From IMG/VR virus record IMGVR_UViG_3300031707_000033, positions 1-46,114 of that record: a DNA stretch of 46,114 bases. One strand, 5' to 3'. Below, piece after piece: positions 31,828 through 40,579 of the stretch. This DNA comes from a virus. A program made the translations under genes and the position numbers. The notes under the pieces are model-generated. The model was not told the origin of the DNA, did no database searches, and saw only the letters and a list, made by a program, of their open reading frames with translations. Every line of letters begins with the position of its first letter. Within the stretch, counting starts at the first letter, position 1.

Positions 31828-32912
31828 TGCTTGGCGTCGTAGACGACATAGCCAAGGAATATCTAAAAAGGGTTCGCACCAAAGACCAGTTTATTTCAGC
31901 CGCCTGCCCTTTCCACAAAGGTGGGCAAGAACGTCATCCGTCATTCTGGATCGATCGAGAGAGCGGTGCCTGGGGTTGTTTCACTTGCACCGCAAAGGGT
32001 AGGTCTCTACGCCAGCTCTTGAAAGATTTGGAGGTCGGAAACTGGAAGATCGAGGCGGAGATCGCAGAAGCTGAGAAGAGTGCTAAGAAAAACTTTGTAC
32101 TCATCAAAGCCAAAGCTGAGAAGAAAGCCCGAGCAGACTTTAGGGGGACCTGTGTACTCCCCGATGCTCTGCTCGGAGTTTTCGATTTCTGCCCCGTAAG
32201 CCTTCTAGAATGCGGGTTCACCGAAGAAACATTGATGTCCCACGAAGTTGGTTTCGACCAGAGAAACAACCGTATTACATTTCCCATTCGGGATCTATAC
32301 GGCGGCCTCATCGGAATTAGTGGTCGGTCTACCATACCCGGGGAAGCACCTAAATACCTGGTGTATAGCGGACGGCGAAACATCGAGGGGAAGGAGAGCA
32401 TGGGAGAGCTAGGCGAGTGGTATCCAGACTACACCAATGAAGAAGTCCGGAACCACTTGTGGGGCGCTCACACGGTCTACGATAGACTCTTCAAAGAAGG
32501 CGGGCAGCTAGTCCTAGTGGAAGGCTACAAAGCCAAGATGTGGGTATCACAATGCGGCTACGACTGTGTAGCAATGATGGGAACCAAGATGACCAAGATG
32601 CAAGAACGCATCATTCGCCGCCTTGGAGTAGACGTGTTTGTGATGACCGACAATAACCAACCCGGTCTTGATGCAGCTAAACAATGGTGTCAGAGGTTAG
32701 CGGTAAGCTCATTTCCGGTCTACAGGGTATTTTACCCCCCAGACCAGGATGAAACAGCACAACCCGATGGGTTGTCAGAACAAGAGCTGGATGCAGCTCT
32801 CAACAGCTCTAAAAGAGCAGGAGGAAGGTACAATGCCTTCACTAAGCACAGGTTGGACCGAAACAAAGAAAAAAGACACACAGAAAAGTTCCCGTGGCGC
32901 AGGAGGACGTAA
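31827..32912 (+). CDS. dnaG: DnaG-type primase, 361 aa
   Basis: A CHC2 zinc finger is clear: C27-x2-H30, then C51-x2-C54 (AWGCFTCTAKGRS). A TOPRIM domain follows, with LVLVEGYKAK (the catalytic Glu, residues about 230-240) and VFVMTDNNQPGLDAA; the usual DxD is DxN here (DNN). It is shorter than bacterial DnaG and lacks an obvious helicase-binding C-terminal domain, as in many phage primases. It would make RNA primers for the polymerase and is joined to dnaB by TAATG. The last 80 nt overlap the next gene, and its C-terminal tail is basic and low in complexity. Confidence 0.9.
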   Translation: MLGVVDDIAKEYLKRVRTKDQFISAACPFHKGGQERHPSFWIDRESGAWGCFTCTAKGRSLRQLLKDLEVGNWKIEAEIAEAEKSAKKNFVLIKAKAEKKARADFRGTCVLPDALLGVFDFCPVSLLECGFTEETLMSHEVGFDQRNNRITFPIRDLYGGLIGISGRSTIPGEAPKYLVYSGRRNIEGKESMGELGEWYPDYTNEEVRNHLWGAHTVYDRLFKEGGQLVLVEGYKAKMWVSQCGYDCVAMMGTKMTKMQERIIRRLGVDVFVMTDNNQPGLDAAKQWCQRLAVSSFPVYRVFYPPDQDETAQPDGLSEQELDAALNSSKRAGGRYNAFTKHRLDRNKEKRHTEKFPWRRRT

Positions 32913-34140
32913 GTACGGATACCGTTTTAAGTTCGATCAGGTTCCCACCAAAATCCATTTCTCCATGCCAGAAAAACTTTATGTCCACCCGGATACTGGT
33001 GTTGAGCTTCCGTGGAGAACGGGAGTTCGATACTACGTTCCGTGGGCAGGAAAGAACGGCAAGGGCGCGTACATCGAGGTTGGTGAGAAGTCCGTCGTCG
33101 AAGCATACCGCAATCCGGCACAGTATGGACTAGACCCTGGCATGAAGAACGACGCCTACGGAAAACTCGACCCCAAGATCTACTACGCCGTGAGTGGTTG
33201 GGTGGAAGAATGGTTCCACCGGGTCAAAGACAAAAATGCTGAGACCGGAAAAGAGTACTATGAAAGGGAACGCTGCGTCGGCCGCGGTTGTGAGTATTGC
33301 CAGACTCAAGTACCCAAGGTCTTCGGAAAAAGGGTGTACTTCGAGATTGCCCGTACCCACTGGAATGAGTCCCTTTATGGAGTCAACGAGTACATTGAAA
33401 GCAACTGCAAGTGCGGTGGTTTCATCTACAAAATCCACTATGAGTGCCCGAAATGCCACGGACTGATGGTAGACATGGCAAATCAGTGCTTCAACTGCCA
33501 AGGGACCGACATCGGTATCGACGCCGATAAGGCTGAAGCAGTGTGCAATGGATGCCAGTCTAGCTGGAGTCTTTACGAAGACAAAAATCCAGAGATTGCA
33601 AAAGAAGTCCACAAGGAAATGGACTGCCCCCATTGTCGTACCAAGGCTGTCCCTTCTCCGGTTTCCCAATGCACTAAGTGTGAGAAGCCCGACAGCTACA
33701 ATCTGTTTGACTGCCAGATGACGATCCAAATGGTTGGCTCGCCCGACGGTAAGTTCAAAGAGATGAAGGTGGACAACATCAACATCCAGGAGCCGGACAC
33801 CAAGTTGTTCGACACCAAGTACCAGGGTCCGGTGGCTGAAGATGCTATCAAGATCGCAGAGGCCAACAAGAAACCTCTCGACCTGAACTATCTTCTGTCT
33901 CCTCCCACTCCTGACGAAGAGGCCCAGATCCTCAACGTCCAAAATCCGTTCAACCCGAACAGTTCGGGTGGAACACAGGTCAAGTCCTACAACAGAGGAG
34001 CTACCGCGGCAGCTCAAGCCCCTGTTGAATCGGGGTACGAGGAGGCCGAAGCCCCCCCGGAAGTAGCAGATGAGAGCGCTGTCGTACGACAGCCACCTAA
34101 AGGGCCTGCGATTGCGAGAAGCGTAAACATTCGTAGGTAA
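32833..34140 (+). CDS. Multi-zinc-ribbon protein, candidate single-stranded DNA-binding protein, 435 aa
   Basis: ATG 32833 has AGGAGG 8 nt upstream; a longer frame lacks support. The N-terminal half has beta-rich aromatic sequence (KYGYRFKFDQVPTKIHFSMP, KIYYAVSGWVEEWFHRV). At least three zinc-ribbon sites follow: CVGRGCEYC, CKCGG ... CPKC, CFNC ... CNGC, CPHC ... CTKC. The C-terminal 120 residues are Pro/Ala/Glu-rich and disordered. No enzyme motif is seen. Location between primase and DNA polymerase and the mix of aromatic beta sequence with zinc modules make a gp32-like ssDNA-binding role plausible, but that is inference. A terminator follows. Confidence 0.72.
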   Translation: MPSLSTGWTETKKKDTQKSSRGAGGRKYGYRFKFDQVPTKIHFSMPEKLYVHPDTGVELPWRTGVRYYVPWAGKNGKGAYIEVGEKSVVEAYRNPAQYGLDPGMKNDAYGKLDPKIYYAVSGWVEEWFHRVKDKNAETGKEYYERERCVGRGCEYCQTQVPKVFGKRVYFEIARTHWNESLYGVNEYIESNCKCGGFIYKIHYECPKCHGLMVDMANQCFNCQGTDIGIDADKAEAVCNGCQSSWSLYEDKNPEIAKEVHKEMDCPHCRTKAVPSPVSQCTKCEKPDSYNLFDCQMTIQMVGSPDGKFKEMKVDNINIQEPDTKLFDTKYQGPVAEDAIKIAEANKKPLDLNYLLSPPTPDEEAQILNVQNPFNPNSSGGTQVKSYNRGATAAAQAPVESGYEEAEAPPEVADESAVVRQPPKGPAIARSVNIRR

Positions 34141-34149
34141 CCCGTCAAC

Positions 34150-34193
34150 GAACTGGGGGGCAGGGGGAACTCTGCCCCCAGTTCATCTTTTCT
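34150..34193 (+). terminator. Rho-independent terminator before the DNA polymerase gene
   Basis: GAACTGGGGGGCAG (34150-34163) pairs with CTGCCCCCAGTTC (34172-34184) with one bulged G, giving a very stable GC-rich stem, followed by ATCTTTTCTT. It lies 10 nt after the stop of the multi-zinc-ribbon gene and 12 nt before ATG 34205 of the polymerase, so it may only partly stop transcription or may set the level of polymerase. Confidence 0.8.
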
Positions 34194-34204
34194 TAGGAAA
34201 ACAA

Positions 34205-37200
34205 ATGGCAAAGGGACAATTCAACATTGACGTCCCGGTTCCAGAGTTCGTGAACACTGACCAGGACGCCGCAGAACTCTTGCGGCTGTGCCTCCGCAAG
34301 ATAGAGGTAGACCCCAACGATTTCATCGGATGGGATACAGAGACTCACGGGAAAAAAATACCCATTGACTCAAAACCTCTGGACTGGATGAACGACACCG
34401 TCACGTTTTGGTCCCTATCTTTTGCACTACGCGAAGGTGGGGAACCTAAATACCGTAGGTGGTGTCTACGTCAAGAGCACTTCCATTTCTTCTCCCCATT
34501 CTTGGAGAATCCCGGCTTCAACATCGCAGGATGGAACCTGAAGTATGATGCTCACATTGCATGGAACTGCCGGATCAATATTTGGAACTCACGACGACCA
34601 GTGGACGGGTTGGTACTAGCTCAACTTCACGACGAGAATCGGCATAGTCACGGTTTGAAGACGTGCGCAGAAGACTGGGTGGGTTTGCAGATGACCCCCT
34701 ACAAATCCCTGTTCGATGGAATACGAGATTCCTCGGGCAAAAAGGCAAAGGAGTACGAAACATCCCTATTGGACCTTGTTCAACAAGGTCACCAGGATAG
34801 AGTTGCAGACTACGCTTCCTATGATGCCTTCGCCCATCTGAAAACAGTGGAATGGCTGATGGAGCGGCTAAAAGAAACTCCGGTGGGGGAAGGGAAATCT
34901 CTTCTGGATTACTTCTTCGAAACGGAGATGTACATTACGGAACTCCTGTGGAGGATGGAGCGACGCGGTATCTACTTAGACAGGGATTACTTGAGGTCCA
35001 AGCTGCCCGAGCTGAACCGTCGGTTATCAGAGATTGAGAATGACATCAACCGTGATTCCGCGCGGCCCCTCAACTTGGATTCTCCGAAGCAGCTTGCTGC
35101 GTACTTCTTTGGTACGGGACCCAACCAACTTGGGTTGAAGCCTGTAAAGATGACCGCCACTAATCAGCCGTCTACAGATGTAGAGGTTATGGAAGCATTG
35201 GCAGAGGCTGGTGTTCCTGTAGCCAAAAAGGTCTTAGAGGCTCGTGGTCTTAGTAAAACCAAGAATACTTACGTGGAGGCTCTTCTTCATCTAGCGGACT
35301 ACTTTGATGACAAGCGCATTCACCCCAACTTCAACCAGCTAGGAGCCCGATGCCTCCCGGTAGGAGAATTGGTACTTACGAACAGAGGCTATCTACCAGT
35401 TGAGAGAGTCAACAAGGGGGATTTGGTAATATCCCATACTGGATTGCCGCGGGTAGTAACGGATGTAATCCAAAACGGAGTCAAACCTATATGTAAAGTG
35501 ACTCTCAGTAATGGACTCTCCCTGCGAACCACGGAGAACCATGCGTATTTGACAGATCTCGGATGGGTAGAAGCCCAAAATCTGCAGGAGGGTGCTACAG
35601 TTTACGCACACTCCGGGCCGGAAGAATGGGCCTCAATTGTGGGATGGCCTGACTTTTCAGTAAGTTCGTGGGGCCGAGTATTCAACAACAAAGTTCAGAG
35701 GTTTGTAACACAATGGCCTAAAGGAAAATGGGGGCATAGAAAAGTAGCCTTGCGAAATAACGGATCCCAAAAGAGGGGGTCCAACTTCAAGGATTTTTCT
35801 GTACATCAACTAGTAGCACGGGCTTTTCTAGAGAAACCTCGGAAGGGTCAGGAAATCAGACACCTCAACGGCATCGCGTGGGATAATACCGTAGGTAACC
35901 TATGTTGGGGTACCTCAAAGGAGAACAGACAGGATGCAATAAAACACGGCACAATGTTAAAGAGTGACCCCAGTAGATTGGTAGTAACAGACGAAACGGT
36001 AAAAATAATACGTACTACTGAATTCACGCGGGGGTCTGACTACCGATTGGCAAAACAACTAAACATAAGTCGGGAGCATGTTCGAGACATTAGGACATTC
36101 AAAAGACGTAAACCAGGGCCAGAGATTGCGGGAGGTCGTGCAACCTTCTTTGCAACCACGGTAGTTGAGATTGCAAAATTACCAGAAGAGATGACATATG
36201 GGCTTACAGTAGAAGAAGATCATTCTCATGTAACTGGTGGAGTAGTGACCCACAATACGGGTAGGCTCTCAACTACTACCCCAAACTGTTTTGACTCACA
36301 GACAGAAATCTTGACCAAAACAGGGTGGGTTGGCCTTCAGTATCTGTCAAAGAAAGATTGTGTGGCACAGTGGCATAAAGAAAATGGTGTCATTGACTTC
36401 GTACAGCCTCTGCGAGTGGTAAAGGAACAGTATACGGGAGAGATGGTTAGTATCCAGAATCAACATATCGATTTGGTACTTACACCCAATCACCGTTGTC
36501 CTTTAGTCAAACGAAGTGGAAGATTTGAAATTGTAGAAGCCAACAATTATCAGTCTGACCGGCAACAACTTCATGCCGGAATATATCAAGGAGGTACAGG
36601 GCTACCATTAGGAGATGATATGATCCGACTTTTGGTTGCCACCCAGGCAGACGGAAGTTGGTCATGGTCCCAGTTAGACTTTGGATTCACTAAGAAAAGG
36701 AAGATTCAGCGTCTTCAAAAACTCTTAAAATCAGTAGACGCGGACTTTGATTGTAGCGATCAGCTAAAAAAGGCTGGTTATACCGTTTCGAGGATCCGTG
36801 TACGAGGTCTAGTAGTCCAGCGGTTGAAGAATCTACTAGGGAACCACAAAGTGTTTGGACCATGGATTCTAAAAATGACTCGGCATCAACTGGATGTCTT
36901 CTGTGACGAACTGTTCTTTTGGGATGGGTATGCCGCGGGAGAAACTATGTACTCCTCATCGGCACACATCAATGCTGATTGGGCTCAAATTGCTCTGGCT
37001 CTTAGCGATCGGCGTTCTAAGATGAGGGTATATCTACCGCCGAGCCAAAGACCCAATTATCAGCTGGACACCGTCAAAAGAAACTACAGTTGGACTACTA
37101 ATGTAGAGATCACCCATCAACCTTCAGAAGGGAGAGTTTACTGTCTTACCGTTCCTTCTGGGTTTGTGGTGGTCCGTAGAAATGGAAAAGTTTGCATATC

Positions 37201-38266
37201 GGGCCAATCACAAAATTTCCCACGTCCGGATACTGACGAGTGGGGAATTAGGCAGGCGTTTATTGCTCCACCTGGAAAGAAGCTTCTGGTGGGTGACTAT
37301 GAGCAAGTTGAGATGCGTATCATGGCGGACTTCTCGGGTGATGAGAAAATGATTGGAGCCATTCGTTCCGGTAAAGATCTACACTCGTTTACGGTTGCGC
37401 TCATGGAGCCAGGGGTAAGCTACGAAGAAGTAGTTGCAGCGAAGAAGGCCGAAGAACCTACAGAGAGGCAGAAGAAGCTGAAGATCATGCGGCAGGAAAA
37501 GAAAGCTGTGGGATTCGGAATCATCTATGGGGCCGGTCCTCCCAAGATTTCTACTGCTATTGAAATCAGCGAGGAGGAATGGCAACAGAAAATACATGAC
37601 ATGGACGAAGAAACTTTTGTTCGTCGTGTCACCCGTATGATGGACAAGAATCCTCTGTTAACTGAAGCCCAAGCAGTAGAGCAAGTAGGACGTCACTCAG
37701 TAGCCGGACAGAAAATCTCCGATTACTTTGAGGCGTTCCCTGGGGTAAAGGCCTTCATGGAGGCTACTCCTCAACAGGCTAGGTACCGTTTGAAGTATCG
37801 GACTCTACCAAATGGGCAGACTACAGCGGCTGACTGGTCTTTAGAGGAGCGTATTCCTGGTGCTAAGCTTACCACCACTTCTGGTCACTTTCAGTCGTTC
37901 GGGTACGTTCAAACACTGAGCGGGCGGTACCGGAGACTGGAAGACATCGACCATAAAAACTACTTCTACCGTTCTGAAGCGGACCGGCAAGCGGTCAATT
38001 CCCGAATTCAAGGAACTGCTGCGGATATTGCCAAGGCTGCCATGCTCAGAATAGATGGATGCCCTGTTCTTAACCGGTTGGGGGTCCTAGTTCTAAACCA
38101 GGTCCATGACGAGATCGTTATGGAAGTTCCCGAAGGAACTGCTGAAGAGGCCAAAGTCATTGTGAAACAGTATATGGAACACCCGTTCGGCGACGATGTG
38201 GAGGCATTGTGCATTCCTATTCCCGTCGATCTTCGGATTATTTCAAAATGGAGCGATGCAAAATGA
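34205..38266 (+). CDS. polA: Family A DNA polymerase with 3'-5' exonuclease and two inteins
   Basis: The 1353-aa precursor gives about 744 aa after removal of residues 383-684 and 695-1001. The exonuclease domain has ExoI GWDTETHG (D44, E46), ExoII NLKYDAHI and ExoIII YASYDAF. The polymerase motifs are TGRLSTTTPN-SQNFPRP, motif A DYEQVEMRIMADFSGD, motif B RQEKKAVGFGIIYG and motif C QVHDEIVMEV, all intact. There is no 5'-3' exonuclease domain. AGGA precedes ATG 34205. Its stop overlaps the next start (ATGA). It is the phage replicative polymerase, working with the upstream helicase and primase. Confidence 0.96.
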   Translation: MAKGQFNIDVPVPEFVNTDQDAAELLRLCLRKIEVDPNDFIGWDTETHGKKIPIDSKPLDWMNDTVTFWSLSFALREGGEPKYRRWCLRQEHFHFFSPFLENPGFNIAGWNLKYDAHIAWNCRINIWNSRRPVDGLVLAQLHDENRHSHGLKTCAEDWVGLQMTPYKSLFDGIRDSSGKKAKEYETSLLDLVQQGHQDRVADYASYDAFAHLKTVEWLMERLKETPVGEGKSLLDYFFETEMYITELLWRMERRGIYLDRDYLRSKLPELNRRLSEIENDINRDSARPLNLDSPKQLAAYFFGTGPNQLGLKPVKMTATNQPSTDVEVMEALAEAGVPVAKKVLEARGLSKTKNTYVEALLHLADYFDDKRIHPNFNQLGARCLPVGELVLTNRGYLPVERVNKGDLVISHTGLPRVVTDVIQNGVKPICKVTLSNGLSLRTTENHAYLTDLGWVEAQNLQEGATVYAHSGPEEWASIVGWPDFSVSSWGRVFNNKVQRFVTQWPKGKWGHRKVALRNNGSQKRGSNFKDFSVHQLVARAFLEKPRKGQEIRHLNGIAWDNTVGNLCWGTSKENRQDAIKHGTMLKSDPSRLVVTDETVKIIRTTEFTRGSDYRLAKQLNISREHVRDIRTFKRRKPGPEIAGGRATFFATTVVEIAKLPEEMTYGLTVEEDHSHVTGGVVTHNTGRLSTTTPNCFDSQTEILTKTGWVGLQYLSKKDCVAQWHKENGVIDFVQPLRVVKEQYTGEMVSIQNQHIDLVLTPNHRCPLVKRSGRFEIVEANNYQSDRQQLHAGIYQGGTGLPLGDDMIRLLVATQADGSWSWSQLDFGFTKKRKIQRLQKLLKSVDADFDCSDQLKKAGYTVSRIRVRGLVVQRLKNLLGNHKVFGPWILKMTRHQLDVFCDELFFWDGYAAGETMYSSSAHINADWAQIALALSDRRSKMRVYLPPSQRPNYQLDTVKRNYSWTTNVEITHQPSEGRVYCLTVPSGFVVVRRNGKVCISGQSQNFPRPDTDEWGIRQAFIAPPGKKLLVGDYEQVEMRIMADFSGDEKMIGAIRSGKDLHSFTVALMEPGVSYEEVVAAKKAEEPTERQKKLKIMRQEKKAVGFGIIYGAGPPKISTAIEISEEEWQQKIHDMDEETFVRRVTRMMDKNPLLTEAQAVEQVGRHSVAGQKISDYFEAFPGVKAFMEATPQQARYRLKYRTLPNGQTTAADWSLEERIPGAKLTTTSGHFQSFGYVQTLSGRYRRLEDIDHKNYFYRSEADRQAVNSRIQGTAADIAKAAMLRIDGCPVLNRLGVLVLNQVHDEIVMEVPEGTAEEAKVIVKQYMEHPFGDDVEALCIPIPVDLRIISKWSDAK
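35351..36256 (+). mobile_element. Intein 1 of DNA polymerase (302 aa) with HNH endonuclease
   Basis: It starts CLPVGELVLTNRGYLPVE after NQLGAR and ends GVVTHN before Thr (TGRLSTTTPN). Block B is TTENHAYL. The endonuclease is not LAGLIDADG: WPDFSVSSWGRVFNN is a NUMOD4 motif, and FSVHQLVARAFLEKP, HLNGIAWDNTVGNLCWG and TSKENRQDA form an HNH_3 core. A helix-turn-helix-like tail follows (YRLAKQLNISREHVRDIRT). All splicing residues are present. It lies ten host residues upstream of the next intein. Confidence 0.93.
36287..37207 (+). mobile_element. Intein 2 of DNA polymerase (307 aa), degenerate LAGLIDADG, Gly-Gln end
   Basis: It starts CFDSQTEILTKTGWVGLQYL after TGRLSTTTPN and ends CISGQ before Ser (SQNFPRP). 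Block B is LTPNHRCPL. The two endonuclease helices are poor (IRLLVATQADGSW and DVFCDELFFWDGYAAG), so cutting activity may be reduced. The terminal residue is Gln preceded by Gly, not His-Asn. Its ends (CFDxxTE, VTPNHR-like, VYCLTVPSGFVVVRRNGKV) match intein 1 of the RNA polymerase in this window, so the two are probably relatives. Confidence 0.92.
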
Positions 38267-38457
38267 ACACCAAAGAAACTGATGAAGGCCTCACAAAATA
38301 TGGAGTGGAGCTGGATGCCGACAAAACTAAGACTGCAGAGAATTCTCCAGCGTCTACTTGCCCCCGTTGCGGCAAGACTCTTGACAATGCTGGTGCATGC
38401 CCAGAGCATGGTACTGAGCCTTTTGAACCGAGTCGACGACGAAATACCGGTCACTGA
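38263..38457 (+). CDS. Very small zinc-ribbon protein, 64 aa
   Basis: ATG 38263 overlaps the polymerase stop (ATGA), the junction used repeatedly in this operon. The only structured part is one zinc site, C33-x2-C36-x9-C46-x2-H49 (CPRCGKTLDNAGACPEHG); the rest is charged and probably disordered. It overlaps the following gene by 50 nt in another frame. Function unknown; small phage zinc ribbons often bind host proteins or nucleic acid. Confidence 0.6.
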   Translation: MNTKETDEGLTKYGVELDADKTKTAENSPASTCPRCGKTLDNAGACPEHGTEPFEPSRRRNTGH

Positions 38458-38815
38458 AGTCTCAGCACCAACGGTTAAAGTATGGGGTTGCGTGGTATGT
38501 GGAGCGATTTACAGCCGCAACCTCTACTTTTCTAATCTTGAAGAGAAAGAATCTGAGTTCTGTCCAGAATGTGGTGGCAAGTCTGGAGATCTAGGCTTGC
38601 TCCCCAACTTCTTCGAATACAAAGATGGAGTCTACTTAGTAGGGACGGACGGAACTACAACCGGACCTTACCACAACCAGGCTGACGCACAGGGAGACCT
38701 GTGGGCCTGGTTCAGAGAAAGGAACAACAATGCCCCGAATCAAGGCGCAGACGGTCGGCCACTCCGGCTCGTCTCCGAGCGTGAAAGAATCTTCATCCCG
38801 TTCGGCACCCCCTGA
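38408..38815 (+). CDS. Rubredoxin-like zinc-ribbon protein, 135 aa
   Basis: ATG 38408 is the best-placed start; the frame extends further upstream but that part is in the shadow of the 64-aa gene and looks unlike protein. Zinc-site cysteines are C28-x2-C31 (GCVVCGAIY) and C52-x2-C55 (FCPECGGKSG), a rubredoxin-like or zinc-beta-ribbon pattern. The second half is mixed, with NQADAQGDLWAWFRERNN. It overlaps the RecA-like gene by 86 nt, so the C-terminus is constrained by two frames. No role is known. The start is uncertain because no clear ribosome-binding site is visible. Confidence 0.6.
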   Translation: MVLSLLNRVDDEIPVTEVSAPTVKVWGCVVCGAIYSRNLYFSNLEEKESEFCPECGGKSGDLGLLPNFFEYKDGVYLVGTDGTTTGPYHNQADAQGDLWAWFRERNNNAPNQGADGRPLRLVSERERIFIPFGTP

Positions 38816-40112
38816 ACGAGCACCAAAAATCAAGAAGAATGAAAAGAAGAAACTCACCAAACGGCAAGCAAGGAAAGCCGCTGAAGAGAAGTTCGTAGGA
38901 AAAGCTAATGACAATAGCCCCGACGCCTGGGCAGCCCAGATCAATAAGTCCGAGAAGTTCAAAGGAGTGGTTCAAGTCGGGTACGCTAGCGACATTGATA
39001 CTCCTTACGATTTGCGTCGTCCCTCTGGGATCCCTAGTCTTGATATTGCCTTGGGCGGAGGATTCCACGCCGGGGGTTTTGTCCAAGTCTATGGGGCTGA
39101 ATCGGTTGGCAAAACCTTTTTGGCATACCGCACGGCAGGTATACTCCAGAGGAACTACGGGGATCGTGCTCGTATTCTCATTGTTCCGACCGAGATTAGG
39201 ACTGACAAAACCTTCGCTCGAAAGGCAGGGTTCTGCATAGCCTATTCTCCTCGAGAGATAGCCCTGTTCAACCAAAAGAGACTAGAAAGAAACCTTCCCC
39301 CGTTCACCCCCGAAGAAATAGCTGATCTGCAGCTACAAATTGGCAAGGTCTTCTACGACGTGGGCTCCACAGGGGATAAGCAGCTCGACGCTGTTGTAAA
39401 AGCTATGGAGATGGGGGCTTTTGACCTCATCATCTTTGAATCTTTGGGTGCCATTCTGACTCCAGACCAGGAAGCTGGTGATACTGGAGACCGTGTATAC
39501 GGTGGTAGTGCTGCTATCCTGACCAACTTTGTGAACAAGGTCTATACCTACTTCATGATGAACCGGCCGGATGGATCGATGTTGGAGACTACCGTCTTCC
39601 TCATCAATCAGGCACGAGCAGAAATCGGGGGGAGTCCCCGAGGTCCAAAGACTCATGCAGCGGCCGGGGCGTATGCGGTGAAGCACGCTCTCCTTGCCAG
39701 TATCGAACTCAACAAATCCTCACCAATCAAGGGCAACGAAAACGGTCCAGTGATTGGCCGTGAGGTTCGTTGGGAGATCACAAAAGGCAAAGCGGGCACA
39801 CATGACGGTAGGAAAGGTACCTACAACTACTACCACGTACCCGATGACAACCCCATGTTCTGGTCCAAGGTTAACACTGATGGCTTGAGCTGGGGAATCG
39901 ACATCATCACTGACCTGGTTGAAGAGTCCACACGGCTTGGGATCATCGAAGTCGCGGGCTCCTGGATGACCTGGTCAGAGGGAGAGAACGTAGTAGTACG
40001 GTGCCAAGGAACCCAGAAGATGGTTGAGGTTCTAGCGGCAGATCCAGAACTGGAGAAGAGGCTTCTGGATAGGTGCTTGTACGTTGCCAATCTTCAGGTA
40101 AGGTACACATGA
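38730..40112 (+). CDS. recA: RecA/UvsX-like recombinase, 460 aa
   Basis: ATG 38730 is preceded by AAGGA. A basic, Ser/Lys-rich N-terminal region (residues 1-65) precedes the RecA core: GIPSLDIALGGGFHAGG, Walker A GAESVGKT (residues 122-129), Walker B FDLIIFESLGA, and the loop region NQARAEIGGSPRGPKTHAAA. The C-terminal domain is compact. It would form filaments on ssDNA and pair strands. It lies next to two nucleases and a resolvase, making a full recombination module. The stop overlaps the following start (ATGA). Confidence 0.9.
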   Translation: MPRIKAQTVGHSGSSPSVKESSSRSAPPERAPKIKKNEKKKLTKRQARKAAEEKFVGKANDNSPDAWAAQINKSEKFKGVVQVGYASDIDTPYDLRRPSGIPSLDIALGGGFHAGGFVQVYGAESVGKTFLAYRTAGILQRNYGDRARILIVPTEIRTDKTFARKAGFCIAYSPREIALFNQKRLERNLPPFTPEEIADLQLQIGKVFYDVGSTGDKQLDAVVKAMEMGAFDLIIFESLGAILTPDQEAGDTGDRVYGGSAAILTNFVNKVYTYFMMNRPDGSMLETTVFLINQARAEIGGSPRGPKTHAAAGAYAVKHALLASIELNKSSPIKGNENGPVIGREVRWEITKGKAGTHDGRKGTYNYYHVPDDNPMFWSKVNTDGLSWGIDIITDLVEESTRLGIIEVAGSWMTWSEGENVVVRCQGTQKMVEVLAADPELEKRLLDRCLYVANLQVRYT

Positions 40113-40579
40113 AATTCTTTTGCAATAACTGCCAGATACGGGTCGATGCAACCCCACAAGTCGTAGCAATTAGGAGAAGAGCTGGTCTCTTCCCTATGTG
40201 TGGAGCCTGTGGGGAACAAACTGTATGTGTCTATCCTAAATCTGGACGCACAGACAGTCAGCGTCGAAGTAAGCTACAGGAGAAGAGGGCAGCAAAGCGC
40301 GTTGGGGGCAGGGTCCAGCCTGCCTCCGGCGCGGGCCGGGCCAAGGGTGATGTTCGGGTACCTGGTGAGCTCCGCATGGAGTGCAAACTCACCCGGGCCA
40401 GTTCGTACAGCTTACGGCTTGACCTGCTACAGAAGATTGAGCGGGAGTGCACCACTGGGGAAAAACCCATCTTCGAGATCGAGTTTCAGGGAGTCTTTCC
40501 CACCAAAAGGTATGTAGTCCTTCCAGGCTGGCTATATGACCATTATGCCAACCTGGAGGAGGTGCCAAAATCATTATGA
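40109..40579 (+). CDS. Zinc-ribbon plus PD-(D/E)XK protein, candidate Holliday-junction nuclease, 156 aa
   Basis: Starting at ATG 40109 (ATGA overlap with recA), the N-terminus is a zinc ribbon C5-x2-C8 and C31-x2-C34. After a basic linker, the C-terminal domain has GDVRVPGELRMECK, fitting the PD-(D/E)XK pattern with D81, E91 and K93, followed by SYSLRLDLLQKIEREC and GEKPIFEIEF, as in phage Hjc-like resolvases. The usual role is cleavage of branched recombination intermediates. The assignment is by motif only; an inactive or differently specific nuclease is possible. Its stop overlaps the next ATG. Confidence 0.65.
   Translation: MKFFCNNCQIRVDATPQVVAIRRRAGLFPMCGACGEQTVCVYPKSGRTDSQRRSKLQEKRAAKRVGGRVQPASGAGRAKGDVRVPGELRMECKLTRASSYSLRLDLLQKIERECTTGEKPIFEIEFQGVFPTKRYVVLPGWLYDHYANLEEVPKSL

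Noticed and set aside
33130-34017. A 295-codon open frame on the minus strand
   Set aside because: It lies wholly opposite the multi-zinc-ribbon gene, has no ribosome-binding site and reads like a mirror of that gene's codons.
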